Shown piece after piece: positions 43,924 through 52,663 of a stretch of DNA of 64,000 nt. The DNA is from TMP-86 sp039807285. Its GTDB lineage: Bacteria > Pseudomonadota > Gammaproteobacteria > Steroidobacterales > Steroidobacteraceae. The notes beneath the pieces are model-generated. The model did not search any database. It saw only the letters and a program-made list of their open reading frames with translations, and was not told the DNA's origin. A program made the position numbers and the translations under genes. The stretch lies in the NCBI GenBank assembly GCA_044226785.1, contig JBGAGK010000022.1, positions 1 through 64,000 of the forward strand, in the 5' to 3' direction. Every line of letters starts with the position of its first letter. The first letter of the stretch is position 1.

Positions 43924-45222
43924 ATGCCAACTTCCAGCACCGCGCCCCAGGCGGCGCGCCAGTTCGACATCGGCGCCACGGACGAGTCCCTGGCCTTCAT
44001 GCGCGAATGCTTCCCCGTCTACGGCGACACCTATCGTGTGTTCTCCCCGGCCCGCGGAAGCTTCGACTACGTGATCAACGGCCCCGAGGACGTGAAGCGG
44101 GTGATGCTCTCCAACCACCGCAACTACACCAAGGGCGGAGGCATCGACCGGGTGCGCCTGCTCCTGGGAAACGGCATCATGTGCAGCGAGGGCGAGTTCT
44201 GGCGCCGCCAGCGTCGCATGATGCAGCCGGCCTTCCATCGCCGGGTCATCGCCCGGTTCAATGAACTGATCGGCTCGTTGAACGAGAAGTATGCAGACCG
44301 CTGGGCCGCGCTTGCCGCCCGTGGCGAACCAGTCAACATGACCCAGGAGACCAGCGAACTGACCCTGGAGATCGTACTGGGATCGATCTTCGGTCGTGAC
44401 CTCGAGCGCATTGCGCAGGTGCATGGCGGCAACCCGTTCGATGTGGTGCACAACGAGCCGATGCGCGACCTGAAATTCGCCTTCCGCTTCCGCTCGCTTG
44501 GGAAACTCGTGGCCGAGGTCATGCAATGGCGCCGCACGGAAGGTGGGGAGCACTTCGATTTCCTGGCCATGCTCATGGATGCGCGCGACCGCGAGACCGG
44601 TCAGGCCATGGACGATCGGGAGCTCATCGACGAAGTCCTGACGCTGGTGGTCGCGGGGCATGAGACCACGGCGGCGGCGCTGACGTGGACCTGGTATCTG
44701 CTCAGCCAGCACCCCGACGTACAGGCGCGGCTCCAGCACGAGGCTGACTGCGCGCCCGACACGACCGCCCCGACCCTGGACCAGGCCGAATCACTCCCCT
44801 ACTCGCACCAGGTGGCCCAGGAATCCCTGCGCCTGTTTCCGCCGGGCTGGCTGCTGGCCCGGCGCACCATCGAGGCTGATCAGCTGGGCGGATACGAGGT
44901 ACCGCCCCGGTCGGAAGTCTTCATCTGCCCCTATCTGCTGCACCGGCATCCCGATCACTGGGAGAATCCGGAGCGGTTCGATCCGGACCGGTTTGCCTCG
45001 TCCGACGCGGTCGAGCGGCACCGGTTCGCCTATGTGCCGTTTGCGGTCGGCCCGCGCCATTGCATCGGCGAGGGCATGGCCATGTACGAGATCCTGGTGC
45101 ATCTGCAGCGCATGGCACGGCGCTTTACCATCACCCGCGCGGACGATGCACCCGTCGAACTGGAAGCGCAGGTGAACCTGCGGCCCCGCACCCCTCTGAT
45201 GATGCGAGTGACGAAGCGATGA
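43924..45222 (+). CDS. Cytochrome P450
   Basis: 432 residues from ATG 43924. Complete P450 signatures: I-helix VVAGHETTAAALTWTWY, K-helix ESLRLFPPGWLLARR (ExxR), the FDPDRF region, and the haem Cys loop FAVGPRHCIGEGMAMYE at about residue 377. The sequence style (PFAVGPRHCIGEGMA, LTLVVAGHETT) is of the CYP102/CYP4-like bacterial fatty-acid group rather than camphor-type P450s (inference). Its stop overlaps the acyl-AMP ligase-ACP start by four bases (ATGA), so its substrate is probably the acyl chain carried by that protein. A TACAAT box lies eight bases before the start codon. Confidence 0.94.
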   Translation: MPTSSTAPQAARQFDIGATDESLAFMRECFPVYGDTYRVFSPARGSFDYVINGPEDVKRVMLSNHRNYTKGGGIDRVRLLLGNGIMCSEGEFWRRQRRMMQPAFHRRVIARFNELIGSLNEKYADRWAALAARGEPVNMTQETSELTLEIVLGSIFGRDLERIAQVHGGNPFDVVHNEPMRDLKFAFRFRSLGKLVAEVMQWRRTEGGEHFDFLAMLMDARDRETGQAMDDRELIDEVLTLVVAGHETTAAALTWTWYLLSQHPDVQARLQHEADCAPDTTAPTLDQAESLPYSHQVAQESLRLFPPGWLLARRTIEADQLGGYEVPPRSEVFICPYLLHRHPDHWENPERFDPDRFASSDAVERHRFAYVPFAVGPRHCIGEGMAMYEILVHLQRMARRFTITRADDAPVELEAQVNLRPRTPLMMRVTKR

Positions 45223-47174
45223 ACTACGAAACCCTGGTCGACATCCTGGAAAACAACCGCACGGTCGATCGTGCGATCACCTATGTGCTCGGGGAGAACG
45301 AGGAACGCCGTGTAAGCTTTGCCGAGGTGCATGCGCGCGCACTCGGCATCCTGCATCACCTGCAGGCCATGGGCGCCCAGCGGGGCGAGAAGATGATCAT
45401 CTTCCTGTCCAGCAATGAGCAGTTCATGGACGGCTACTGGGCGGCCGTATGCGGTGGCATCGTACCGGTGCCGCTGGCCGTGGGCATCAGCGACGAACAT
45501 CGCCACAAGCTGCTGCGGATCGCGGCGAAGCTGGGTGCGCCGCTCCTGTACACCGATCGCAAGAGCCTGGAGCGGCTGGCCACGCTGGCGGCGGAAAGCG
45601 GCCAGCAGGAACTGTTCGACCGGCTCAAGGTCCGCACGTTCCTTGCCGACACGATCACCGACATCTCGAAGGCAGGCAAACTCCATCGACCCTCCCCCGA
45701 GGACATCGCCTTCATCCAGTTCTCCTCGGGATCCACCAGCGAACCCAAGGGTGTGGTGCTTACGCACGCAAACCTCGTGGCGAACATGAAGGCCTCGATC
45801 CAGCAGGGCCGGTTCAGCGAGCAGGACATCACCCTGAGCTGGATGCCCCTGACTCACGACATGGGGCTGATCGGGTTCTATCTGAACCATTTCACCGCCC
45901 GGGCGCAGGTCCACATCATGCCCACGGACCTGTTCGTGCGTCGCCCGCTCCTGTGGCTGCAGACCTGCTCGAAAAAGCGCGTGACCATCACCTGCTCTCC
46001 GAACTTCGGCTATCGGCATCTGCTGAAAGTCCTGGGTGATCGCAAACTCGAGGGTGTGGATCTGTCCAGCGTCCGGCTCATCTTCAACGGCGCGGAGCCG
46101 ATTTCGGTGGAGCTGTGCAACGAGTTCATGGGCAAGCTCGCCTATACCGGCCTGAAGCGCCGCGCCATGTTCCCGGTGTACGGCCTGGCCGAAGCCTCCC
46201 TGGCCGTCACCTTTCCCCCGCTGGATGTCGACTACCGATGGATCCGGGTCAACCGGCACCGGCTCAACGTGGGCGATGCGATCGAACTGAATCCCGCGCG
46301 CTCACAGGACGCCCTGGAGTTGATGGCGGTCGGAAGCCCGATTGCCTTCGTCGAGGTGCGCATCGCCGATGCCGCGCGCGCCGCGCTGCCGGACGGGCGT
46401 GTGGGTCACATCCTGATTCGCGGCGCCAATGTCACCCGCGGGTACTTCGAGGACGAGGCCGCCACGAAGGCGGCCATCGATGCGCAAGGGTGGCTCGATA
46501 CCGGAGACCTGGGCGTGGTCCACGAAGGTCAGCTGTACATCACCGGCCGCGCCAAGGAGATCATCTTCATCAGCGGCCAGAACTACTTTCCCTACGATCT
46601 GGAGAACATCGCACAGCGCGCGGGCGGGCTGGAGCTCGGCAAGGTGGTGGTCACTGGTGTGCGAAGGCCCCCCAGTCAGGAGGATGAACTCACGGTGTTC
46701 GTGCTTCACCGCGGAGACATGACCGAGTTCCTGCCCATCGCCACCGAAGTGGCGCGCCTGATCAACCAGCATGCCGGTCTCGAGGTGGCGAAGGTGGTGC
46801 CGGTGAAGCGCATCCCGAAAACCACCAGCGGCAAGGTGCAGCGTCATCTTCTGGAGCAAAGCTATCTGGATGGAGAATTCGATGCCGACCTCGCCGCCCT
46901 GGAGCAGCTGCGCAGCGCAGGCTCGGGCAAGGCAACTCCCGGTGCCTCCGATCTGGAGGCGAGGCTCCTGGCCATCTGCGAGTCGGCCCTGCCCGACAAG
47001 GGCCTGAGCGTCACCGACAACCTGTTCGAAATCGGAGCCAGCTCCCTGAAGCTGATCGAAATCCACGAAAACATCGACCGCGAATTCCCCAACCTGATCG
47101 ACCTGACGGAGCTGTTCGACTACCCGACCGTCCAGGAGCTTTCAAAGCACCTGGAAAGCAAGCTCGCCGGTTGA
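45219..47174 (+). CDS. Fatty acyl-AMP ligase fused to an acyl carrier protein
   Basis: 651 residues. Residues 1-570 are an adenylate-forming enzyme: IQFSSGSTSEPKGVVLTHAN (ATP P-loop), CSPNFGYRHL, FNGAEPISVE, VYGLAEASLAVTFPPLD, DTGDLGVV and KTTSGKVQRHLL (C-terminal Lys). The style is that of FAAL/CaiC-type ligases. Residues about 575-651 are an ACP, with TDNLFEIGASSLKLIEIHEN giving the Ser for phosphopantetheine (about 609). So the protein can activate a fatty acid and load it on its own carrier. Co-translated with the P450 upstream. Flanked on both sides by acyltransferase genes. Confidence 0.9.
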   Translation: MNYETLVDILENNRTVDRAITYVLGENEERRVSFAEVHARALGILHHLQAMGAQRGEKMIIFLSSNEQFMDGYWAAVCGGIVPVPLAVGISDEHRHKLLRIAAKLGAPLLYTDRKSLERLATLAAESGQQELFDRLKVRTFLADTITDISKAGKLHRPSPEDIAFIQFSSGSTSEPKGVVLTHANLVANMKASIQQGRFSEQDITLSWMPLTHDMGLIGFYLNHFTARAQVHIMPTDLFVRRPLLWLQTCSKKRVTITCSPNFGYRHLLKVLGDRKLEGVDLSSVRLIFNGAEPISVELCNEFMGKLAYTGLKRRAMFPVYGLAEASLAVTFPPLDVDYRWIRVNRHRLNVGDAIELNPARSQDALELMAVGSPIAFVEVRIADAARAALPDGRVGHILIRGANVTRGYFEDEAATKAAIDAQGWLDTGDLGVVHEGQLYITGRAKEIIFISGQNYFPYDLENIAQRAGGLELGKVVVTGVRRPPSQEDELTVFVLHRGDMTEFLPIATEVARLINQHAGLEVAKVVPVKRIPKTTSGKVQRHLLEQSYLDGEFDADLAALEQLRSAGSGKATPGASDLEARLLAICESALPDKGLSVTDNLFEIGASSLKLIEIHENIDREFPNLIDLTELFDYPTVQELSKHLESKLAG

Positions 47175-47221
47175 CGATCGCCCGGCCGACTCAGCCCAAC
47201 CCGGCCTGGCCGGCCCGGCAC

Positions 47222-47250
47222 CAGCGGCGACGCCAGCACCGGCGCCGCTG
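47222..47250. terminator. Hairpin between convergent acyl-ligase and acyltransferase genes
   Basis: CAGCGGCG (47222-47229) pairs with CGCCGCTG (47243-47250), an 8-bp perfect stem, in the 77-base gap between the two stop codons. No U-tract; candidate shared terminator. Confidence 0.45.
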
Positions 47251-47251
47251 C

Positions 47252-48193
47252 TCAATAGGACTGCGGATCGGTTCCGTACAGGGGTCTTTGCAGCTTCCAC
47301 CGGCGATAGGACCACAGCCAGTCTGCAGGTGCCTTGAGGACCTCGGCTTCACAGAGCCGCGCATATCGTTCGGTGATCTCGCCGGACGGCAGTCGCTCCA
47401 CGCCATCCCACAATGGCGCGAGCTCCACTTCGTAATACCCCCGGCGCGTACGCCGCATGGCCAGGAATATCATCGGCAGGCGTGTGCCCCGGGAAATCTG
47501 CTCGGCACCCACATAGAACGCCGTGTCCTGACCCAGGAACGTGGTCCAGTGGCGCCGCTCGGTCGAAACGGGCGCCTGATCGGCATTGATCGCCAACGCC
47601 CGCACGATGGCCCGGCGCTTCAGGAAATCCGCCAGCAGATCCTTGGCCGGAACCAGGCGAGCACCAAAACGTGAGCGGACTTTCAGCATCAGCCGGTCAC
47701 CCCAGGCATCGTGCAGGGGCTTGTACGCGGCATCGATCGGAAATCCGAGCTGCAGCACCATGCCCTGCAGGAGCCACTCCCAGTTGCACAGGTGCGAGGT
47801 CACCAGCATGACGGTCCTGCCGGACTCCAGGAATTCCCGTGCCATCCCGATGTTGCGCACCCTGACACGCTCGCGCATCTCCGCGGCGCTCATGCGCACT
47901 GATTTGACCAGCTCCACTGCCACGTCACAGTAACCGCGAAGGTACCGCTGATGGATTGCCCGCCGCTCCGCTTCGCTCTTGCCCGGAAACACGCGGCCGA
48001 GCTGCTCGCGGATCACGCGATGCCGGTGCCGGACGAGGTAATAGGCCAGCAGATACAGGACTGTCGAGAGCCCGTACAACGCACGCAAGGGCACGCGCGA
48101 CAGGAGCCGCAGCCAGAGTGGGTAAGGGGCATCAGCAGCCAGACCCGGCGATGGGCCGGGCGCCGGCGAAGCGCCGTTATTCCGATGGTTCAC
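47252..48193 (-). CDS. LpxL/HtrB-like lauroyl/acyl acyltransferase
   Basis: 313 residues from GTG 48193, which overlaps the bacterioferritin stop by 17 bases; an earlier start would lie inside bfr. One N-terminal hydrophobic helix (VPLRALYGLSTVLYLLAYYL) and LPLAT landmarks: VMLVTSHLCNWEWLLQGMVL (His-x4-Glu), RRAIVRALAINADQAPVS, TFLGQDTAFYVGAEQISR, RLPMIFLAMRRTRRGYYEVEL. The family adds secondary acyl chains to lipid A using acyl-ACP. Placed next to an acyl-ACP-producing ligase, a dedicated acyl donor is possible. Confidence 0.9.
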   Translation of the reverse strand: MNHRNNGASPAPGPSPGLAADAPYPLWLRLLSRVPLRALYGLSTVLYLLAYYLVRHRHRVIREQLGRVFPGKSEAERRAIHQRYLRGYCDVAVELVKSVRMSAAEMRERVRVRNIGMAREFLESGRTVMLVTSHLCNWEWLLQGMVLQLGFPIDAAYKPLHDAWGDRLMLKVRSRFGARLVPAKDLLADFLKRRAIVRALAINADQAPVSTERRHWTTFLGQDTAFYVGAEQISRGTRLPMIFLAMRRTRRGYYEVELAPLWDGVERLPSGEITERYARLCEAEVLKAPADWLWSYRRWKLQRPLYGTDPQSY

Positions 48194-48656
48194 CGGATGC
48201 GGACTGCACGTAGTTCTGCAGCCCCATGCTGGCAATCAGCCCCAGCTGGGTCTCGATGAAATCGATGTGTTCTTCCTCGCTCTTCTGGATGTGCACCAGA
48301 AGATCCCGCGACACGTAATCGCGCACCGATTCGCAGTGGGCGATGGCCTCCACGTACAGCGGATGCCCCAGCATCTCCAGCTTCAGGTCGCATTCCAGGA
48401 TTTCCTTGACGTTCTCGCCGATGTACAGCTTGCCCAGATCCTGGAGATTCGGCAGGCCATCGAGAAACAGGATGCGCTGGACCAGTGCATCGGCGTGTTT
48501 CATCTCGTCGATGGACTCTTCCCGTTCGGTCTTGCCCAGACGCTTCATGCCCCAGTTGTCGAGCATGCGCGCATGCAGGAAATACTGGTTGATCGCCGTG
48601 AGTTCGTTCTTCAGCGCCAGATTGAGGAATTCAATGACCTTGCGATCGCCTTGCAT
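48177..48656 (-). CDS. bfr: Bacterioferritin
   Basis: 159 residues from ATG 48656 (MQGDRKVIEFLNLALKNELT). Ferroxidase ligands are visible in LKNELTAINQYFLHARM, IDEMKHADALVQRI and KSEEEHIDFIETQLGLI, and the haem-axial Met region (ERESIDEMKHAD-like) is kept. It stores iron as a 24-mer. Downstream of bfd on the same strand, so both are likely expressed together. Confidence 0.96.
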   Translation of the reverse strand: MQGDRKVIEFLNLALKNELTAINQYFLHARMLDNWGMKRLGKTEREESIDEMKHADALVQRILFLDGLPNLQDLGKLYIGENVKEILECDLKLEMLGHPLYVEAIAHCESVRDYVSRDLLVHIQKSEEEHIDFIETQLGLIASMGLQNYVQSASGEPSE

Positions 48657-48711
48657 GTGCGCTGCCCTCCAGGCCGAGTCAGGATAAGGAAAGCCGGAAA
48701 GTCTACGCAAC

Positions 48712-48930
48712 TCAGCCGTGATCGGCGATGAGTTTCTCGCTGCAGCAGGATGTGGGTACGCAGGCCTTGGCAACCGCGTCCACGATGACGGCGCGGGCTT
48801 CAGGCACGCATTTTCCGCAACACGTGCCCACGCCCAGCTCCCGCACCACCGGCATGAGGCTGCGTGCGCCTCGATTCACGGCATCGCGGATCCTGCTTTC
48901 GGAGACGGCACGACAGACGCAAATGATCAT
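48712..48930 (-). CDS. bfd: Bacterioferritin-associated ferredoxin
   Basis: 72 residues from ATG 48930 (MIICVCRAVSESRIRDAV); ATG 48936 is an alternative. Four Cys for a 2Fe-2S cluster: CVC at the N-terminus and VGTCCGKCVPEA. Bfd reduces bacterioferritin iron so it can be released. It lies 55 bases upstream of bfr and directly behind a Fur-box-like sequence, so it is expected to be induced by iron shortage. Confidence 0.93.
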   Translation of the reverse strand: MIICVCRAVSESRIRDAVNRGARSLMPVVRELGVGTCCGKCVPEARAVIVDAVAKACVPTSCCSEKLIADHG

Positions 48931-48944
48931 GTGCATATCTGAAT

Positions 48945-48963
48945 GCAAATGCGAATGATTGTC
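48945..48963 (-). promoter_or_regulatory. Fur-box-like site upstream of bfd
   Basis: GCAAATGCGAATGATTGTC matches 13 of 19 bases of the Fur consensus (GATAATGATAATCATTATC) and lies 14 bases before the bfd ATG. It is framed by the inverted repeat TGCATATC (48932-48939) and GATATGCA (48982-48989). Confidence 0.5.
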
Positions 48964-49003
48964 AATACCCAGTGATTCCTGGATATGCATCCAGGGCCGT
49001 GGG

Positions 49004-51031
49004 TCACAACATCACGTGGTCCCGCGCCGGCGGCAGCTCGGGCTCACCCAGTTCCCGGGCCGCCAGATGCCCGGAATACACGGCATGTGCGATCAGGGCC
49101 GGCTGCCGGCAATCGCCGATGCAACGGATGTCGAGCTCCGCCTCGGTCACGCCCTCGCCGGCCAGCTCACGGTAGAGCTCGTCGCGCGGCTCGCGCGAAG
49201 TGATCATCACCAGCGTCGCGGCCAAGTGCCTTTGCTTGCGCCCCGAGTACACGCAGGACAATTCAACCTCGCGCCCGTCGAATCCATCCACCGCATGCAG
49301 CGTCACGACGCTGACTCCCCGTTCGAGGAGCTGGCGCTGCGTCGCATCCTGTTCCCCCGTGTAATGGCTCCACTCCCCGGCCGTACCGGCCGGTGTGACA
49401 TAGGTGACTTCAGCCCCGCCGTCGGCGAGCAGTTGCGCAATCACCGGACCCAGGTAGTACTGGTCGTCATCGAACAGCGTGACACGACCGGAAGGGCGCG
49501 CGCCGCGGAAGATGTCATCCGGCGTGAGTACCGCTTCCTGCGCCAGGCCCTCCACCGGCCGCACATGCCATCGACCCAGGCCATTTCGCCGCCAGCGCGC
49601 GCCGGTGGCGATGAACACGTGATCGGCACCGAACCCGCGCACATCATCCGCGCCAAGCTGGTTGCCCAGGTACAGGGTGACTTCCGGCATGGCCCGGATC
49701 TGCGAAAGGCGATAGTCCCGCACCCGCGCCCACTCCGCCAGCCCCGGCAACCGGCTCTCCATCGTGACCCGCCCGCCGGGTTCAGTGGCTGCATCGGCCA
49801 GGGTGACGGTGTATCCGCGCTTGCCCAGGATGTGCGCCGCCTCGAGTCCGGCGGGGCCCGCGCCCACCACCAGCACCGAACCGCCTCCTGCACGCGGTAC
49901 ACGCTCAGGGTGCCAGTTCCTGCGCCACTCCTCGCCCATGGTTGGATTCTGTGTGCAACGAATCGCAGCGCCGCGGTAATTGTGTGCGTAGCAGATGTTG
50001 CAGCCGATGCACTCGCGGATGTCCTCCAGCCTGCCCTCGCGGATCTTGTGCGGCAGGAACGGATCGGCGATCGACGGACGGGCGGCACCCACCAGGTCCA
50101 GCACCCCCGAGCGCACCTGGCGCACCATGGCATCGGGCGATGTGAAGCGCCCCACGCTGACCACGGGTTTCCGGGTGAGTTTCCTGATGCTCGCCACCCG
50201 CTGTTCGAGCGAGCCCTGCGGCACGAAGCGCGAAGTGGCCATCTCCTCACCGTAGTAGTCGCCGACCACGAAATCCCACAGATCGGGCAGGTCGGACAGC
50301 AGACCCACCGCGTCATGTGCCTCCGCGCAGCTCAGGTGCTCATCGCCATGACCGTCGGCAGAGAAGCGGATGGCCACTGCGCATTGATCGCCCACGGCCT
50401 CGCGCGTTTCCTCCAGCACCTCCCGGATGAGCCGGACGCGATTCTCCAGCGATCCGCCGTACGCGTCAGTCCGGTCGTTGAGACTGCGCGAGAGGAATTC
50501 GGAGAGCAGGTAGCCATGGGTGGGGTACACATAGATGATGTCGAACCCCGCCTGACGGGCGCGCCTGGCCGCGGCCACATGCCAGCGGCGGAATTCACGG
50601 ATGTCCCGCCGGTCCATGCGATGCGACTGCACGGGCTCGCCCCGGCAGGGCATGGAGCGCACACCGATGCTGGGAATGCGGCTGGCAAGATTGCCCACGT
50701 AACTGCCACCGTGCCACAGCTCGGCGCCGGCCAGCGCTCCGTGAGCATGCACTTGTGCAGTCATGGTGGCGAGATTGCGAACGTCACCTTCGTCCCACAG
50801 CGAAGCAAACGGGTGAGGCTGATCGTCGGAGCTGGGATGCAGGGAACAGTATTCCGTGCACACCACACCCCAGCCGCCCTCGGCCTTCATGCCGCGCATG
50901 GCCGCCAGCGTCTGCGGAAGCGCATTGCCCATGCCGGTGCAATGGGGCACCTGGTAGAAGCGGTTCGGTGCAGTCACGGGGCCTATTTTCACTGGATCGA
51001 ACAGGATCGAATAGCGGGACTCGACGGTCAT
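49004..51031 (-). CDS. Trimethylamine/dimethylamine dehydrogenase-like iron-sulfur flavoprotein
   Basis: 675 residues from ATG 51031 (GGAG upstream); an ATG 13 codons earlier is possible. N-terminal FMN barrel (LFDPVKIGPVTAPNRFYQVP), then the 4Fe-4S motif CIGCNICYAHNYRGAAIRC (CxxCxxC-x11-C) with QNPTMGEEWRRNWHPERV, nearly the hallmark stretch of trimethylamine dehydrogenase. An ADP/NAD-binding domain follows (VLVVGAGPAGLEAAHILGKR). TMADH oxidatively demethylates tertiary amines and passes electrons to an electron-transfer flavoprotein; other old-yellow-enzyme relatives reduce enoyl substrates. It diverges from an MttB-like gene, which favours a methylated-amine substrate (inference). Confidence 0.85.
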   Translation of the reverse strand: MTVESRYSILFDPVKIGPVTAPNRFYQVPHCTGMGNALPQTLAAMRGMKAEGGWGVVCTEYCSLHPSSDDQPHPFASLWDEGDVRNLATMTAQVHAHGALAGAELWHGGSYVGNLASRIPSIGVRSMPCRGEPVQSHRMDRRDIREFRRWHVAAARRARQAGFDIIYVYPTHGYLLSEFLSRSLNDRTDAYGGSLENRVRLIREVLEETREAVGDQCAVAIRFSADGHGDEHLSCAEAHDAVGLLSDLPDLWDFVVGDYYGEEMATSRFVPQGSLEQRVASIRKLTRKPVVSVGRFTSPDAMVRQVRSGVLDLVGAARPSIADPFLPHKIREGRLEDIRECIGCNICYAHNYRGAAIRCTQNPTMGEEWRRNWHPERVPRAGGGSVLVVGAGPAGLEAAHILGKRGYTVTLADAATEPGGRVTMESRLPGLAEWARVRDYRLSQIRAMPEVTLYLGNQLGADDVRGFGADHVFIATGARWRRNGLGRWHVRPVEGLAQEAVLTPDDIFRGARPSGRVTLFDDDQYYLGPVIAQLLADGGAEVTYVTPAGTAGEWSHYTGEQDATQRQLLERGVSVVTLHAVDGFDGREVELSCVYSGRKQRHLAATLVMITSREPRDELYRELAGEGVTEAELDIRCIGDCRQPALIAHAVYSGHLAARELGEPELPPARDHVML

Positions 51032-51068
51032 TTCTTGCTCCGTCCGGACGGAAGATGTCAGGGAATGC

Positions 51069-51091
51069 ATCCAAAGCGTTATGCTTCGGAT
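51069..51091. promoter_or_regulatory. Inverted repeat in the divergent promoter region of the amine genes
   Basis: ATCCAAAGC - GTTAT - GCTTCGGAT: nine-base arms with one mismatch, centred between the divergent flavoprotein gene (ATG 51031) and the MttB-like gene (ATG 51125). Candidate operator controlling both. Confidence 0.4.
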
Positions 51092-51124
51092 CCTGCCATT
51101 CTCTCACAAGCCATACACACCCTC

Positions 51125-52645
51125 ATGATGCAACGAACACTGCGCCCAGGGCGTCGTCGACGTCCCACTGACGACACTCCGGCAACGATTGAAGACATTG
51201 GCCTGCATGATGCAGCCACGGCACCGTATCAGCCGTTGCCGGCTGAACAGGTCGAGCGGCTGATCGACTCGGCCATCCTCCTCCTGCACGACTCCGGTGC
51301 CGCCTTCGAACCCGGGTCGCAGGCCATGGACATCCTCAAGGCCGGTGGCTGCACGGTCGCGGATGACGGCGTAGTGCGATTCGATCCGGACATCGTGCGC
51401 GGCGCCCTCGAGTCGGTGGGCAAGAGCGTGAAGTTGTGGGATCGCGATGGCAAGAAGGCCATCGACCTGGACTGCCACCACACCTGGTTCATGCCAGGCA
51501 TGACCTGCATCAAGGTCTTTGACCGCCAGACCGGCAAGCCGCGGGACAGCAATGCGCCGGACCTTGCGCAGGTCACGCGCGTGGCCGATGCGCTGCCGAA
51601 CATCGACGCCGTGTGCATCGGGTGCAAGAACGTAGCCCGCTCGGACGTCCACGGCGAAGTCGAGGAATTCTCGATCATGGCGGCCAACACCACCAAGCCG
51701 CTGGAGTACCTGTGCGAAACAGCCGACTCGCTGCGCGCCGTGATCGACAAGGCCGCTGCCATCCGTGGCGGTCCCGCGGAGCTGGCCGACAAGCCGTATT
51801 TCCTGCAGATCATCACCCCGCTCCCGCTCAACTATCACGCCATCCACACCGACCAGCTGATCGCCGCCGTGCGCGCGGGGGTGCCCGTGAGCATCGGGAC
51901 CCTGCCCATCGGGGGCGCCTCCACACCGATCACCACCGCGGGGAGCATCGTCAACAGCCTCGCCACGGACTTCGCCGCCATGGTGCTGGCGCAACTGGTG
52001 CGCAAGGGATCCTTCTGCATCGGCAGTTCCGATGTGTGCTTCATGGAACCCGCCACCGGAGGCATCGGCAATCTTGCGCAGACATCGCTTGCGGATCTCA
52101 TCATGTGCCAGATCCGAAGGCATCTGGAGCTGCCCTCCTTCACCGGCGCTGCCGGGTACTCCAACGCCAGCCGCTTCGATCAGGACGCCGTGGCCGAGCT
52201 CACGGCGGGGCTCATGCAGGTGTTCTTCAGCCGCCCCGCCACCATCGACTATTGCGGATCACTGGATCAGGGCCTCACCTTCTCTCTCCAGGGCCTTGCG
52301 CTGTGTGATGACCTGGCAGGACTTTTGCGCACCATGTGGCAGGGTGTGCGGGTGGATGACAGCACACTGGCGCTGGATCTGGCCAGCCGTGTCGGACCGC
52401 GGGGAAACTACCTGGCGCAGCAGCACACGGTGGATCACTGCCGGGAAAATCTCTGGCAAAGCCGTTACTTCGGCCCGAACATTATCCTGAGCGGCTCGCC
52501 CGTGCCCTATGCCGACCTGCATGAGCGCATCGAACGGGATCTGCAGAATGTGCTCGCCACGCGTCAGCCTGATCCGCTGGATGCAGTCATCGCGGGGAAG
52601 CTGAGCCAGATCCAGAAAAGTTTCGAGGCTGCGCATCCGCTCTGA
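51125..52645 (+). CDS. MttB-family methyltransferase (non-pyrrolysine trimethylamine methyltransferase homologue)
   Basis: 506 residues from ATG 51125 (a second ATG follows at once). Family features: EQVERLIDSAILLLHDSG, HHTWFMPGMTCIKVFDRQTG, NIDAVCIGCKNVARSDVHGE, LPIGGASTPITTAGSIVNSL, LTAGLMQVFFSRPATIDYCG, and RGNYLAQQHTVDHCRENLWQ. The frame has no internal UAG, so it is of the non-pyrrolysine branch, whose known members demethylate glycine betaine and similar quaternary amines onto a corrinoid protein. No corrinoid-protein gene is visible here, so the partner must be elsewhere. Diverges from the TMADH-like gene. Confidence 0.88.
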   Translation: MMQRTLRPGRRRRPTDDTPATIEDIGLHDAATAPYQPLPAEQVERLIDSAILLLHDSGAAFEPGSQAMDILKAGGCTVADDGVVRFDPDIVRGALESVGKSVKLWDRDGKKAIDLDCHHTWFMPGMTCIKVFDRQTGKPRDSNAPDLAQVTRVADALPNIDAVCIGCKNVARSDVHGEVEEFSIMAANTTKPLEYLCETADSLRAVIDKAAAIRGGPAELADKPYFLQIITPLPLNYHAIHTDQLIAAVRAGVPVSIGTLPIGGASTPITTAGSIVNSLATDFAAMVLAQLVRKGSFCIGSSDVCFMEPATGGIGNLAQTSLADLIMCQIRRHLELPSFTGAAGYSNASRFDQDAVAELTAGLMQVFFSRPATIDYCGSLDQGLTFSLQGLALCDDLAGLLRTMWQGVRVDDSTLALDLASRVGPRGNYLAQQHTVDHCRENLWQSRYFGPNIILSGSPVPYADLHERIERDLQNVLATRQPDPLDAVIAGKLSQIQKSFEAAHPL

Positions 52646-52663
52646 GACGCACGTCGGAACTCC

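Noticed and set aside
48959..51124. Long open plus-strand frame ahead of the MttB-like gene
   Set aside because: Antisense to the TMADH-like flavoprotein gene, a product of high GC and codon bias; no domain seen. The true start is at 51125.
51125..52645. Pyrrolysine-containing MttB
   Set aside because: No in-frame UAG codon interrupts the gene, so the pyrrolysine-dependent form is excluded.
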